From assembly GCA_965235655.1 (NCBI GenBank), contig CBDDYU010000002.1, forward strand, positions 62,001 to 126,000: a stretch of 64,000 bases of DNA, given 5' to 3'. Shown piece by piece: positions 1 through 9,402 of the stretch; the first letter of the stretch is position 1, and each line of letters opens with the position of its first letter. The DNA is from CBDDYU01 sp965235655 (lineage in GTDB: Bacteria > Pseudomonadota > Alphaproteobacteria > Pelagibacterales > Pelagibacteraceae). The notes under the pieces were generated by a model that was not told the origin of the DNA, searched no databases, and saw only the letters and a program-made list of their open reading frames with translations. The position numbers and the translations under genes were made by a program.

Positions 1-1
1 A

Positions 2-904
2 TTTTTAAATTACTGGAAACCCTCAATGGCAATATTTGTAGAGTCTGAAATTTGGCCCAGTATGTATAAATTTATAAATAAAAGAAAAATTCCGCTAATC
101 CTTCTTAATGCAAGAATAACTAAAAAGACATTTAATAGATGGTATTTCTTTAAAAAATATTCACTTTCAATTTTTAAAAATATTTCAGCTTCATACCCAC
201 AAAATATAGAAACAATTAATTATCTTAAAAAATTAAAAGTTAAAATAATAAAATATATTGGCAATTTAAAATTTATTGGAAATCCTTACGAAAATAAAAA
301 AGAGTTTGAAAAAACTTTAAAATCTAGATTAAAAAAACATTTAATTTGGGTAGCAGCTAGCACTCATGATAATGAAGAAATACTTTGTGCAGAAGCACAC
401 ATGATTTTAAAAAGAAAATTTAAAAATCTAATTACAATTATTATTCCTAGACATATCAATAGAGTAGATAAAATTTTTTCTGATTTAAAAAAAAAGAACT
501 TAAACATTGCACTTCATAGTTCAGGCGCAAAGGATCTCAAAAATGTCGATATTTATTTAGTAGATGAATATGGATTGTCTGAGAATTTTTATAAAATTTC
601 TAAAACTGTTTTTTTAGGAGGATCTTTAATTAATAGAGGTGGCCAAAACCCACTTGAACCAGCCAGATATGGAGCAAGGATTTTATCAGGCAAAAATACT
701 AAAAATTTTGTGGATATTTATAAATTTTTAAAATCATTGGGTATATCCAAGGTAGTTAATAACCCAATCGATATAGCAAAATCTATTGTTTTTAAGTCCA
801 CCAAAAATGGTGGTGAAAAAATTAAAATACTTGGAAATGAAATTTTAAGGAAAACTACTATTGAAATAGATAAAGTATTAAACAATGCAATTAAAAAAAC
901 CTGA
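2..904 (+). CDS. waaA: 3-deoxy-D-manno-octulosonic acid (Kdo) transferase, 5' end cut by window
   Basis: Transfers Kdo from CMP-Kdo to the lipid A precursor at the inner membrane during LPS synthesis. The frame stays open to the first bases of the window, and the residues before the first ATG (base 26) read FLNYWKPSM, running into the family signature VESEIWP, so the N-terminus lies outside. About 300 of the usual 420 or so residues are visible. The C-terminal glycosyltransferase half carries the typical GGSLINRGGQNPLEPA stretch. The last 20 bases overlap lpxK, and the acyltransferase follows, so this is a lipid A operon. The family call is secure; the number of Kdo residues added cannot be told. 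Confidence 0.9.
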   Translation, partial: FLNYWKPSMAIFVESEIWPSMYKFINKRKIPLILLNARITKKTFNRWYFFKKYSLSIFKNISASYPQNIETINYLKKLKVKIIKYIGNLKFIGNPYENKKEFEKTLKSRLKKHLIWVAASTHDNEEILCAEAHMILKRKFKNLITIIIPRHINRVDKIFSDLKKKNLNIALHSSGAKDLKNVDIYLVDEYGLSENFYKISKTVFLGGSLINRGGQNPLEPARYGARILSGKNTKNFVDIYKFLKSLGISKVVNNPIDIAKSIVFKSTKNGGEKIKILGNEILRKTTIEIDKVLNNAIKKT

Positions 905-1829
905 ATTTTGGGATTATAAAAAACCAAACCTAATATCATGGCTTCTGTTCCCAATATCAAAGCTGGTTGAAGTATACTCATCTTTTTTTTTAAACAAAAA
1001 AAAAAATAATTTTAAAATTAAAACTATTTGTATTGGTAATATTTATATAGGTGGTACAGGCAAAACATCACTGGCTATCACAATTAATGAAATTTTAAAA
1101 AAAAATAAATTTAGAACTTGTTTTATTAAAAAATTTTACTCTAACCAAGATGATGAACAAAAAATATTGCAACAAAATGGTAGAGTTTTTTTAGAAAAAA
1201 AAAGATTTGATAGTTTAAAAATTGCTGAAAATGAAAAATATCAATATGCTATTTTCGATGATGGTTTGCAAGATCATTCTATTGATTATGATTTTAAATT
1301 AGTTTGCTTCAATACTATAAATTGGATTGGAAATGGAATGGTAATTCCTGCTGGACCATTAAGAGAAAATATTAAAAATCTTAAACAGTATAATTATGTG
1401 TTTTTGAATGGAAATTTAGAAAATTTAGATTTTATAAAAAAAGAAATTTTTTCTTTAAACCCAAAAATACAAATAATGATAGGAGAATATATACCAACCA
1501 ATTTAAATGAATTTAATTTCAATGAAAATTATTTAGCTTTTTCAGGAATAGGTAATCATGAAACTTTTATAGCTATGTTAAAATCAAACAAATTTAAAAT
1601 AGTTAAACATATCGAGTATCCCGATCATTACAAATATTCTAAAAATGATATTAAAGAATTACTTAAAATTTCAAAGAAATTAAATTGTAAAATAATTACA
1701 ACAGAAAAAGATTTTCTTAGATTAGAAGAAGAAAATATTAATGAAATTAAATTTGTCAAAACAAAACTAAAGATTGTGGATGAAAAAAAATTAATCAAAG
1801 CTATTCTTAACATAAATGAAATACATTAA
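885..1829 (+). CDS. lpxK: Tetraacyldisaccharide 4'-kinase LpxK
   Basis: Phosphorylates the 4' position of the lipid A disaccharide precursor with ATP on the cytoplasmic face of the inner membrane. The 314-residue length is normal for the family. The N-terminus (KKPEFWDYKKPN) is typical, followed by a Walker A motif GNIYIGGTGKTS at residues 51-62 and the DDGLQDH motif at 125-131. The start lies inside the end of the Kdo transferase gene and the stop overlaps the next acyltransferase by 14 bases, so translation is probably coupled. Nothing in it looks damaged. Confidence 0.93.
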   Translation: MQLKKPEFWDYKKPNLISWLLFPISKLVEVYSSFFLNKKKNNFKIKTICIGNIYIGGTGKTSLAITINEILKKNKFRTCFIKKFYSNQDDEQKILQQNGRVFLEKKRFDSLKIAENEKYQYAIFDDGLQDHSIDYDFKLVCFNTINWIGNGMVIPAGPLRENIKNLKQYNYVFLNGNLENLDFIKKEIFSLNPKIQIMIGEYIPTNLNEFNFNENYLAFSGIGNHETFIAMLKSNKFKIVKHIEYPDHYKYSKNDIKELLKISKKLNCKIITTEKDFLRLEEENINEIKFVKTKLKIVDEKKLIKAILNINEIH

Positions 1830-2676
1830 ATATTTAATACAATTTATATTAATAATTTTATTATTTATAATTTTTAAAATAATTGGATTAAATAATTCAT
1901 CTTATTTAGGTGGAAAATTATTTCAATTTATTGGTCCTTTATTTAGGTCCAAAAAAATTATTCAAACAAATATAAAAAAAGCTTTGCCAAATATAGATGA
2001 AGCGCAAATTGAAAATATCACCAACAAGATGTGGGATAATTATGGAAGAATATTTGCTGAATACATATTTATAAAAAAATTAAGAAATGAATATTTTTCT
2101 TCACATATAACCATCAAGGGGCAGGAAATTTTAAAAAATATTAAAAAAAAAAATAAACCAGTAATATTTATATCTGGACATTTTAGTAACTTCGAACTTA
2201 TGGCAATGACTATAGAAAAACTAGGTTTAAAGCTATCTGCAATTTATAGACCATTAAACAATAAATTTTTAAATGTGTTGATGGAAAAAATTAGAACTAA
2301 GCATATTTGTAAATTCCAGATTAAAAAAGGTGTCAGTGGATTAAGAAAAATTATAAAATTAAACAAAGATGGTTTTTCAACAGCTTTGATGATTGACCAA
2401 AGAGTTACAGAAGGAATAAAATCAAAATTTTTTAATCAGTATGCCTTTACAACAACAATACCAGCTCAACTTGTAAAAAAATATGGCTATGATGTGGTAC
2501 CAGTTTTTATTGAAAGATTTGAAGGTACTAAATTTAAAATAACCTTTTATGATCCAATTAAATTTACAAAAGATACTTCAGAGAAAGACATTACTCAAAA
2601 ATTAAACTCCATACTTGAAAAAATGATACTGACAAAACCTGAGCAATGGATTTGGTCTCATAATAGATGGAAATAG
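1816..2676 (+). CDS. LpxL/HtrB-type lipid A acyltransferase
   Basis: A 286-residue membrane-anchored acyltransferase of the lipid A biosynthesis (lauroyl/myristoyl) family, which adds secondary acyl chains to Kdo-lipid A. It has one hydrophobic N-terminal segment (about residues 5-25) and the catalytic HX4E motif in GHFSNFE, with His122 and Glu127. MIDQR around residue 192 matches the second conserved block. It is the third gene of the kdtA-lpxK run and overlaps lpxK by 14 bases, which supports a lipid A role. Which acyl chain it adds cannot be told from the sequence. Confidence 0.87.
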   Translation: MKYIKYLIQFILIILLFIIFKIIGLNNSSYLGGKLFQFIGPLFRSKKIIQTNIKKALPNIDEAQIENITNKMWDNYGRIFAEYIFIKKLRNEYFSSHITIKGQEILKNIKKKNKPVIFISGHFSNFELMAMTIEKLGLKLSAIYRPLNNKFLNVLMEKIRTKHICKFQIKKGVSGLRKIIKLNKDGFSTALMIDQRVTEGIKSKFFNQYAFTTTIPAQLVKKYGYDVVPVFIERFEGTKFKITFYDPIKFTKDTSEKDITQKLNSILEKMILTKPEQWIWSHNRWK

Positions 2677-2683
2677 CAAAATA

Positions 2684-2878
2684 CTATTTGCTCGATAGTT
2701 CTTTTTTTTTGAAAGCTTCTTTGTAAGAATAGTAAGGTTCCTGTAAATCAACATTCCAATAATTAAGCTGGTCTAAATTAATAATTTTACCAGAAACTGC
2801 ACATATTACATAGTCGCCAGATTCCTCAATTTTAAAATTGTTTGGCAAATATTTTAATTTAGCTAATTTTTTTTTCAT
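2684..2878 (-). CDS. DUF2093 small protein
   Basis: A 64-residue soluble protein that matches the DUF2093 pattern found almost only in Alphaproteobacteria: KLKYLPNNFKI, then DYVICAVSG, then LDQLNYWNVDLQEPY. Function is unknown. It ends 7 bases from the convergent acyltransferase and starts only 21 bases from the divergent purD, so their promoters must overlap around the TATATA-rich stretch at 2880-2900. There is no signal peptide or membrane segment. Family assignment is from remembered consensus. Confidence 0.75.
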   Translation of the reverse strand: MKKKLAKLKYLPNNFKIEESGDYVICAVSGKIINLDQLNYWNVDLQEPYYSYKEAFKKKELSSK

Positions 2879-2899
2879 TTTTAGTCTATATATTTATAT

Positions 2900-4162
2900 A
2901 TGAAAGTTAGTATTATTGGAAGTGGCGGTAGAGAACATGCTATTTGTCATTTTTTAAGCAAATCAAAAAAAATAAAGAAAATTTATTGTATTCCAGGTAA
3001 TGCGGGTACTTCCTCAATTTCTGAAAATGTAAACTTAGACATTAATAATCATTTAGAAATTAAGAATTTTATAAAAAAAAATAAAGTTGATTTGGTAATT
3101 GTTGGGCCAGAAAAACCTTTGGTTGAAGGACTTGTGGATTATTTGGAAAATAATGAGATTAAAGTATTTGGGCCGAATAAAAAATCATCAAAGCTTGAAG
3201 GCTCTAAAATATTTACAAAAAAATTATGTAAGAAATATAATATCCCAACTGCAAATTTTAAGATTTTTAATAATTTAGATAAATCTAAAAAATTTTTGTT
3301 AAGTACAAAGTATCCTTTAGTTATCAAAGCTGACAATCTAGCTTCAGGCAAAGGGGTATATATTTGTAAAAATAAATATGAAGCAATTAAATCTGTTAAA
3401 GAAATTTTTGGAGGCAAGTTTGGTAAAGCTAAAAATGTGTTAGTGGAAGAATTTCTTAACGGGGAAGAGATGAGTTATTTTATAATTAGTGATGGAAAAA
3501 CTATAAAAAGTTTTGAGACTGCTCAAGATCACAAAAGGGTAAAAGAAGGTGATAATGGAAAAAATACTGGAGGTATGGGAGCTTATTCACCATCAAGATT
3601 GATCAATAAAAATTTAGAAAAAAAAATTATTAATCAAATAATTAAACCTACTATCAAAGGTTTGGGTAAATTAGGGTCAATATATAAAGGATTTTTATAC
3701 GCAGGATTAATGATAGTTAATAATAATCCTTATCTAGTTGAATATAATGTAAGAATGGGTGATCCAGAGTGCCAGACAATACTTCCTAAATTAAAGAATG
3801 ATTTATTAGATGTTATAATGGCATGTTGTGACAAAAAATTACATAAATTAAAAATTAGTTGGAATAATAAAAAAAGTTTATGCGTAGTCCTTTGTTCTAA
3901 AGGGTATCCTGATACTTTTAAAAAAAATATTAAGATAAATAATTTAGAAAAACTAAAAATAAATAAAAATGATTATTTATTTCATGCTGGCACATCAATA
4001 GACAAAAAAGAAGTTTATGCTACTGGTGGCAGAGTCTTAAATTTTGTGACTGTATCTAATAACTTTCTAAGTGCTAGAAAAACTATACATAAAAATATTA
4101 ATAAATTAAATTGGACTAGCGGTTTTCATAGAAAAGATATTGGATTTAAAGTAATTAATTAA
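2900..4162 (+). CDS. purD: Phosphoribosylamine-glycine ligase PurD
   Basis: Second step of de novo purine synthesis: joins glycine to phosphoribosylamine with ATP in the cytosol. The 420-residue length is normal. The N-terminal domain opens with VSIIGSGGREHAIC and carries VGPEKPLVEGL; the ATP-grasp part shows SGKGVY, GGMGAYSP and NVRMGDPECQ, the metal/ATP binding segment. The stop codon TAA shares its last A with the ATG of rsmD, so the two are co-translated. Transcribed divergently from the DUF2093 gene. Confidence 0.96.
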   Translation: MKVSIIGSGGREHAICHFLSKSKKIKKIYCIPGNAGTSSISENVNLDINNHLEIKNFIKKNKVDLVIVGPEKPLVEGLVDYLENNEIKVFGPNKKSSKLEGSKIFTKKLCKKYNIPTANFKIFNNLDKSKKFLLSTKYPLVIKADNLASGKGVYICKNKYEAIKSVKEIFGGKFGKAKNVLVEEFLNGEEMSYFIISDGKTIKSFETAQDHKRVKEGDNGKNTGGMGAYSPSRLINKNLEKKIINQIIKPTIKGLGKLGSIYKGFLYAGLMIVNNNPYLVEYNVRMGDPECQTILPKLKNDLLDVIMACCDKKLHKLKISWNNKKSLCVVLCSKGYPDTFKKNIKINNLEKLKINKNDYLFHAGTSIDKKEVYATGGRVLNFVTVSNNFLSARKTIHKNINKLNWTSGFHRKDIGFKVIN

Positions 4163-4722
4163 TGAGAATTATTGCTGGTATTTTTCGAGGAAAAAAAATA
4201 ATTCAACCAAACGATAATAAAACTCGGCCCCTTAAAGATTTAGTAAAAGAGTCAATTTTTAATATCATTCATCATTCTAATAAGCTCTCTGTCAAAATTG
4301 AAAATTCACTTATTTTAGATTTATTCTCAGGAGTAGGTTCTTTTGGTTTAGAATGTTTATCTAGAGGTGCTAGATTTGTTACTTTTGTAGAAAACTATAA
4401 AGAAGTATTAGTAATTCTTAATAAAAACTTAAAAAATTTAAAATTAATTAATAATTATGAAATCTTAGAAAAGGACATACTAAATAATTTTGATTTTAAT
4501 TCATTTAAAAAGAAATTTGATATTATTTTTTTAGACCCACCTTATAAAGAAAAAAAAATCTTTGAAATTATCAATAAAATAATTGATCAAAATATATTAA
4601 ATAAAAATGGACTAATAATAATTCACAGACATAAAAATGAAATTGATAAACTTCCAGAAAAATTAAAAGTAGTCGAAGAAAAAAAATATGGGATTGCAAA
4701 AATTATTTTTGCTAAAATTTAA
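4162..4722 (+). CDS. rsmD: 16S rRNA (guanine-N2)-methyltransferase RsmD
   Basis: Methylates a guanine (G966 in E. coli numbering) of 16S rRNA using SAM. In 186 residues it shows the family N-terminus MRIIAGIFRGKKI with TRPLKDLVKESIFN, the SAM-binding loop DLFSGVGSFGLE (53-64) and the catalytic DPPY at 125-128. It starts one base before the end of purD and its end overlaps the convergent pgi by 4 bases, showing the extreme compaction of this genome. No anomalies. Confidence 0.93.
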   Translation: MRIIAGIFRGKKIIQPNDNKTRPLKDLVKESIFNIIHHSNKLSVKIENSLILDLFSGVGSFGLECLSRGARFVTFVENYKEVLVILNKNLKNLKLINNYEILEKDILNNFDFNSFKKKFDIIFLDPPYKEKKIFEIINKIIDQNILNKNGLIIIHRHKNEIDKLPEKLKVVEEKKYGIAKIIFAKI

Positions 4723-5870
4723 ACCAATTTTTTTTTTGTTTCTATTTTAATCAATTCAACTGCGGGCTGATCATAAGGATTGATCTTTAGAACTTTGGCT
4801 AACAATATCGTTTCTAATATAAAAAAACAAAATAACTCTCCTAAAGATTTTTCATCTCTTTTCATAACTTGAAAACTTCTAAAGGGTATATTTTTATCTT
4901 TAAAAACTTGCTCAGTTGCAACTTTTTGAGCAAATAATATTTGATTTAAATTTTTATTTTTAAGAAATTTATGAGATGACAATATTGAATTATTATTAAT
5001 TTTTGGTGATTTAAACTCATTTACAAAAAAAAATGTAAAGAAATTATTTTTAAACCCATCTAGGAACAGCTGCATTACACTATGGTTATCTTTTGGCATA
5101 GTCGATATAATTGGTAAAATTCCTTTATTATTTTTTCCTAAACTTTCAGCAATCAGTTGTTGATACCACTTAAGTAAATCTTCAGATTTTGGATCATAAT
5201 TTATGATAATGGAATTAAATTTCTTTTTTTTTAAAAAATGTAAAGTTGATGAAACATTATTAACTAAAGTATTTAAAAAATTTGGTTTTTTAACTAAATT
5301 ATTTAGTTGTTTGAATTGACTAACTTTTAAGCCCATCAATTCAGCTGGGAGCATTCCGGTTTCTGATAACACAGAATATCTGCCTCCAATAAAATTATTA
5401 TGACTGATAACTTCTGATTTCAATTTTTGAGCTAATGAATTTAAATAATTTTCTTTTTGTTCCGTCAAAAAAATATTTTGATCATTTTTTTTTATTAACA
5501 AATTCGAATTAACAATGGTTTCAAGTGTATTTCCTGATTTGGATATTATTAAATTTGTGCAGTTTTTTTTTGTTTGCTTTAAATTATCAATTTCTAAGTT
5601 ATCAATAAAACTAATTTTTTTTTTAATAGTATTACTTAAAAAACTATAAATAGCTTTTGCCCCTAAAATTGAACCACCAACACCAATTATTCTTAAATTA
5701 AAATTTTTTTTAATGTTTAAATTTTGTAAGTCATAATTTAATTTAAATTCCTTTTTAAGAGAATTAATTATCTCACTTTTAGAGTTTAAAATTTTCTTTA
5801 ATTCTAATTTTATTTTTTTATTTTTTTTTAACGAATAAAAATTTTTTAAAATAATATTTTTACTTATCAT
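4719..5870 (-). CDS. pgi: Glucose-6-phosphate isomerase
   Basis: Interconverts glucose 6-phosphate and fructose 6-phosphate. The protein (383 residues) is shorter than the classical E. coli enzyme (about 550) and resembles the compact bacterial type. The SIS-fold phosphosugar-binding motifs are present: GVGGSILGAKA (63-73), SKSGNT (110-115), GGRYSVLSETG and the C-terminal NPYDQPAVE. Its ATG lies inside the end of the upstream lipoprotein gene (ATGATAA overlap), so it is the last gene of the HAD-ribF-ileS-lspA run. N-terminal 50 residues are Lys/Asn-rich, as expected from base composition. Confidence 0.88.
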   Translation of the reverse strand: MISKNIILKNFYSLKKNKKIKLELKKILNSKSEIINSLKKEFKLNYDLQNLNIKKNFNLRIIGVGGSILGAKAIYSFLSNTIKKKISFIDNLEIDNLKQTKKNCTNLIISKSGNTLETIVNSNLLIKKNDQNIFLTEQKENYLNSLAQKLKSEVISHNNFIGGRYSVLSETGMLPAELMGLKVSQFKQLNNLVKKPNFLNTLVNNVSSTLHFLKKKKFNSIIINYDPKSEDLLKWYQQLIAESLGKNNKGILPIISTMPKDNHSVMQLFLDGFKNNFFTFFFVNEFKSPKINNNSILSSHKFLKNKNLNQILFAQKVATEQVFKDKNIPFRSFQVMKRDEKSLGELFCFFILETILLAKVLKINPYDQPAVELIKIETKKKLV

Positions 5871-6195
5871 TCATCCTTGATTTTTTTTAATATTAAACTT
5901 TCTAAGGAACTGACAGAATTCGTGCTATCATTTTGTTTTTTTATTTCTGAACTTTTATTTATAATTAAAGATTTAATATCTGTATCTTGTGAATTATCAG
6001 CATCTTGACTTTGATTTTGACTAGGCTCTGGGAGTTCATTATAACTTGGAGGCATTACTAATGGTGATTTTTTTTTTACTAAAAATTCATCACCACCAGC
6101 TTTTTTTGTTGGGTGCAAATAGATTTTTGCAATGATTGGCAGCCTAATAAAAAAGCTAAAGAAAAAATAATTAGTGTAGTTTTTATTTTATTCAT
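5867..6195 (-). CDS. DUF3035-like lipoprotein, apparent frameshift in an A5 run
   Basis: Two frames together make one gene. From ATG at 6195 the sequence reads MNKIKTTLIIFSLAFLLGC, a clear lipoprotein signal peptide with lipobox LLGC, but this frame stops shortly after. In the neighbouring frame, the stretch from 6118 to 5867 reads KKAGGDEFLVKKKSPLVMPP, the core of DUF3035 proteins, yet has no ATG of its own (only a TTG at 6118). Adding one A to the A5 run (T5 at 6124-6128 on the plus strand) joins them seamlessly as CQSLQKIYLHPTKKAGGDEF. The ATG overlaps the end of lspA. Role unknown; probably an outer-membrane lipoprotein. It may be a sequence error, slippage or a real lesion. Confidence 0.7.
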
Positions 6196-6688
6196 TTATT
6201 TTATCTTTATTATTATCAATAAACTCTAATAAAATCATAAAAATCACTCCTACAGAAATAAATATATCTGCAATATTGAATGTAAACCAATGAAAATTTC
6301 CGATGTGAAAATCTATGAAATCCGGAACTGCTAAAAAAACAACCCTATCATATAAATTTCCTAAAGCTCCTCCAATTATCATGAGTAAAGCAAACCTTTT
6401 TAGTCCATTTGATTTAATTACCATATAAATAATCACTGATATGATTAATGAAATGAATAATGTTAGAAAATTATAAAATTCGCTTTCTTCAAAAGCAAAT
6501 AAACCAAAAGCGATACCTTCATTCCAAATTAAATTGATATTTAAATAATCTGAAGAAAATAAATCTCCTCCAAATCTTTTATCATGTAAATAAATTACAT
6601 ATAACTTTGAAATCCTGTCTAAAAAAAAAATAAAAAATATAGTAAAAATATTTATATAAAATTTTTTTGTTAAATAAGTAAAAATCAT
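6188..6688 (-). CDS. lspA: Lipoprotein signal peptidase (signal peptidase II)
   Basis: Inner-membrane aspartyl protease that cleaves prolipoprotein signal peptides after lipidation. Four hydrophobic segments and both catalytic aspartates are visible: GNLYDR (Asp114) and FNIADIF (Asp141), counted from the chosen start. The start at 6688 was chosen because its ATG forms a TAATG overlap with the ileS stop; an ATG at 6706 in the same frame would add six residues inside ileS. The next gene downstream encodes a lipoprotein, a likely client. 166 residues is the normal size. Confidence 0.92.
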   Translation of the reverse strand: MIFTYLTKKFYINIFTIFFIFFLDRISKLYVIYLHDKRFGGDLFSSDYLNINLIWNEGIAFGLFAFEESEFYNFLTLFISLIISVIIYMVIKSNGLKRFALLMIIGGALGNLYDRVVFLAVPDFIDFHIGNFHWFTFNIADIFISVGVIFMILLEFIDNNKDKINE

Positions 6689-9402
6689 TATGTGTGACGA
6701 ATACAAGGCATTTGACTAATTTTCCAACAAACTGGACATTTTTCTCCAGTCGCTTTAATTGCCTTAACTCTTACTTCTTGCTCCTCATCATAAATTATTT
6801 CAGCATTGGATGTGATGCAAATTTCAGCAAAATCTATATTATTAGTAATCCCTTGAAATTTTTTGTTTAAATAAATCTTTAAATTTGCTTCAAGACTTGA
6901 GCCGATCTCTTTTGAGGCTCTTATTTCTTCAATACTAATATTGCATTCATTTCTAATCTTTAAAATTTCAGCCCATTTAGAATTTAACTTATTGTTTTGA
7001 AAAATTTCAGGAAAATTTAAAAATTTTTGTAAATGAATACTTTTTTTATTTTGTGAAATAAGTTTAAAAATTTCTTCAGTTGTGAATGAAAGTATTGGGG
7101 CAAACCACTTTAATAATGAGTCTAAAATAATATTTAATAAGATTAATGTAGATTTTCTTTTTGAAGAATCTATTGGATCACAATATAATGTATCTTTTCT
7201 AATATCAAAATAAAAGGCAGATAAATCTACAGTACAAAAGTTTAAAAGTTCTTTATAAAGATTATGAAAATCATAATTTTTAAAATAATGATTAAAATTT
7301 TGATTTAACGTATAAATTTTATGCAACATAAATTGTTCTAATTCTGGAAGTTCATTTAATTTAATTTCACTAAATTTTATATCCTCAAATTTATCATTAA
7401 GATTTCCAAGTAAATATCTAAAAGTATTTCTAATTTTACGATAGGAGTCTGAATGCTGTTCTAGAATTCCATAATCTATTCTTAAATCTTCAGCATAATT
7501 AGATGAAGCAACCCATATTCTTAAAATATCGGCACCATATTTTTTCAATATATCTTCTGGTGCAATAACATTCCCTAATGATTTCGACATTTTAAGACCT
7601 TTTCCATCCACAACAAACCCATGAGACAGGATAGTCTCGAATGGGGCTCTTCCCCTTGTGCCGCATGATTCTAATAAAGATGAATGAAACCACCCTCTAT
7701 GTTGATCTGAACCTTCTAAATACATTGATGCTGGCCATTTTAAATCTTCTCTTTTTTCTAGAACGAATGAATGCGTTGAACCACTATCGAACCAAACTTC
7801 TACTATGTCACTTAACTTTTCAAAATCTTCAGCTTTATATTTTTTTCCCAAAAATTTTTGCGGATCATCAGAAAACCAACAATCAGATCCCTCTTTTTCA
7901 TATATGCTTGCTATATTTTCATTAACTTCATCGTCAACTAATATTTCATTAGTTTTTTTATTAATAAATATTGGCAACGGAACGCCCCAAACTCTCTGTC
8001 TTGAAACACACCAATCAGGGCGTGTTTCTATCATTGCTTTTAATCTTTCTTTTCCTTTTTTCGGATAAAATGTAGTTTCATCAATTGCTTTTAAAGCTTT
8101 ATCTCTAAGTTTATGACTTTCCATTGAAATAAACCATTGGGGAGTAGCTCTATGAACTAATGGAGCTTTTGATCTCCATGAGTGTGGGTAGGAATGAACC
8201 AAACTTCCGCTATATAATAATTTTTTCTGTTCTTTTAATTTTTCAATAACAATTGGATTGGATTTAAATATATGAAGACCTTCGAATAATTTAACATTAT
8301 CAGTATATTTTCCATCTCCATCAACTGTTTCGATAGCTTTAATTCCATGATTTAAACATAAATTAAAATCATCAGGACCATGGCTTGGTGCACAATGCAC
8401 AATACCTGTACCTTGTTCAGTTGTTACAAATCTTGCTTCTAACATTGGGACATCATAAGTATAGCCCAATTCAAAAAAAGGGTGTTTACAAATAGTCCCT
8501 TTAAATTCTTTTCCTTTAAATTTTTTTATATTTGAGTACTCTTTAATTTCACATTCCTTAATTACTGTATCTAATAAAGCTTCAGCGATAATAATTTTTT
8601 TGTCTTTAAAATCTCCATCATCGTGAATTTGGATTAATAGATAATCTAAACTTTCGTTATAAGCTAAAGCCTTATTAGCTGGAATTGTCCAAGGAGTAGT
8701 TGTCCAAATAATTATTTCGCTATCTTTTATGTTGTCTAAGTTAGAAGTTTTAATTGGAAAAGATGTATAGATGGTATCAGACTTGTGATCATGATACTCA
8801 ACCTCAGCATCTGCTAATGCTGTTTTTTCAACTGTAGACCATAATACAGGTTTAAAACCTCTATATAAACTTCCTTCTTTTAGAAACTTTCCAAGTTCTC
8901 TTACAATTTGTGCTTCCGCATCATAACTCATTGTAGAATAATAATTTTCCCAATCTCCAATTACTCCTAATCTTTTGAATTGTTCCTTATGGACCTCTAT
9001 CCATTTTTCTGCAAAAGCTCTGCATTCTTTTCTAAATTCTACAATTGGTACTTCATTTTTATTTTGTTTGTTTTTTTTATATTGTTCTTCAATTTTCCAT
9101 TCTATTGGTAGACCATGACAATCCCAACCAGGTACATAAATTGAATCCTTATCGTCCATCTGATGAAATTTTACAATGATGTCCTTTAAAATTTTATTTA
9201 AAGCAGTGCCCATATGAATATTCCCATTAGCATACGGGGGTCCATCATGAAGAACGAATTTTTCTTTTCCTTTGCTAGATTTTCTTAACTCTTGATAAAG
9301 ATTAATTTTTTTCCAATATTCTAAAATTTCTGGTTCTCTTACAGGTAAATTGGCTTTCATAGAAAAAGCAGTTTTAGGAAGATTTATTTGTGACTTACTC
9401 AT
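6688..9402 (-). CDS. ileS: Isoleucyl-tRNA synthetase
   Basis: Class I aminoacyl-tRNA synthetase charging tRNA-Ile. At 904 residues it is of normal bacterial size. The HIGH signature appears as GNIHMG (60-65), with DGPPYANG before it, and the KMSKS loop as LKMSKSLGN. The WTTTPWT editing-domain (CP1) motif and the VSRQRVWGVPLP block are intact. The C-terminus keeps CPVCWK and then CIRH, so the second half of the usual zinc knuckle is C..H rather than C..C and the tail is short. It overlaps ribF by ATGA and lspA by TAATG. Confidence 0.97.
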   Translation of the reverse strand: MSKSQINLPKTAFSMKANLPVREPEILEYWKKINLYQELRKSSKGKEKFVLHDGPPYANGNIHMGTALNKILKDIIVKFHQMDDKDSIYVPGWDCHGLPIEWKIEEQYKKNKQNKNEVPIVEFRKECRAFAEKWIEVHKEQFKRLGVIGDWENYYSTMSYDAEAQIVRELGKFLKEGSLYRGFKPVLWSTVEKTALADAEVEYHDHKSDTIYTSFPIKTSNLDNIKDSEIIIWTTTPWTIPANKALAYNESLDYLLIQIHDDGDFKDKKIIIAEALLDTVIKECEIKEYSNIKKFKGKEFKGTICKHPFFELGYTYDVPMLEARFVTTEQGTGIVHCAPSHGPDDFNLCLNHGIKAIETVDGDGKYTDNVKLFEGLHIFKSNPIVIEKLKEQKKLLYSGSLVHSYPHSWRSKAPLVHRATPQWFISMESHKLRDKALKAIDETTFYPKKGKERLKAMIETRPDWCVSRQRVWGVPLPIFINKKTNEILVDDEVNENIASIYEKEGSDCWFSDDPQKFLGKKYKAEDFEKLSDIVEVWFDSGSTHSFVLEKREDLKWPASMYLEGSDQHRGWFHSSLLESCGTRGRAPFETILSHGFVVDGKGLKMSKSLGNVIAPEDILKKYGADILRIWVASSNYAEDLRIDYGILEQHSDSYRKIRNTFRYLLGNLNDKFEDIKFSEIKLNELPELEQFMLHKIYTLNQNFNHYFKNYDFHNLYKELLNFCTVDLSAFYFDIRKDTLYCDPIDSSKRKSTLILLNIILDSLLKWFAPILSFTTEEIFKLISQNKKSIHLQKFLNFPEIFQNNKLNSKWAEILKIRNECNISIEEIRASKEIGSSLEANLKIYLNKKFQGITNNIDFAEICITSNAEIIYDEEQEVRVKAIKATGEKCPVCWKISQMPCIRHT

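Noticed and set aside
7641..8068. Open frames on the plus strand inside ileS
   Set aside because: They lie wholly within a conserved synthetase gene and have no recognisable content.
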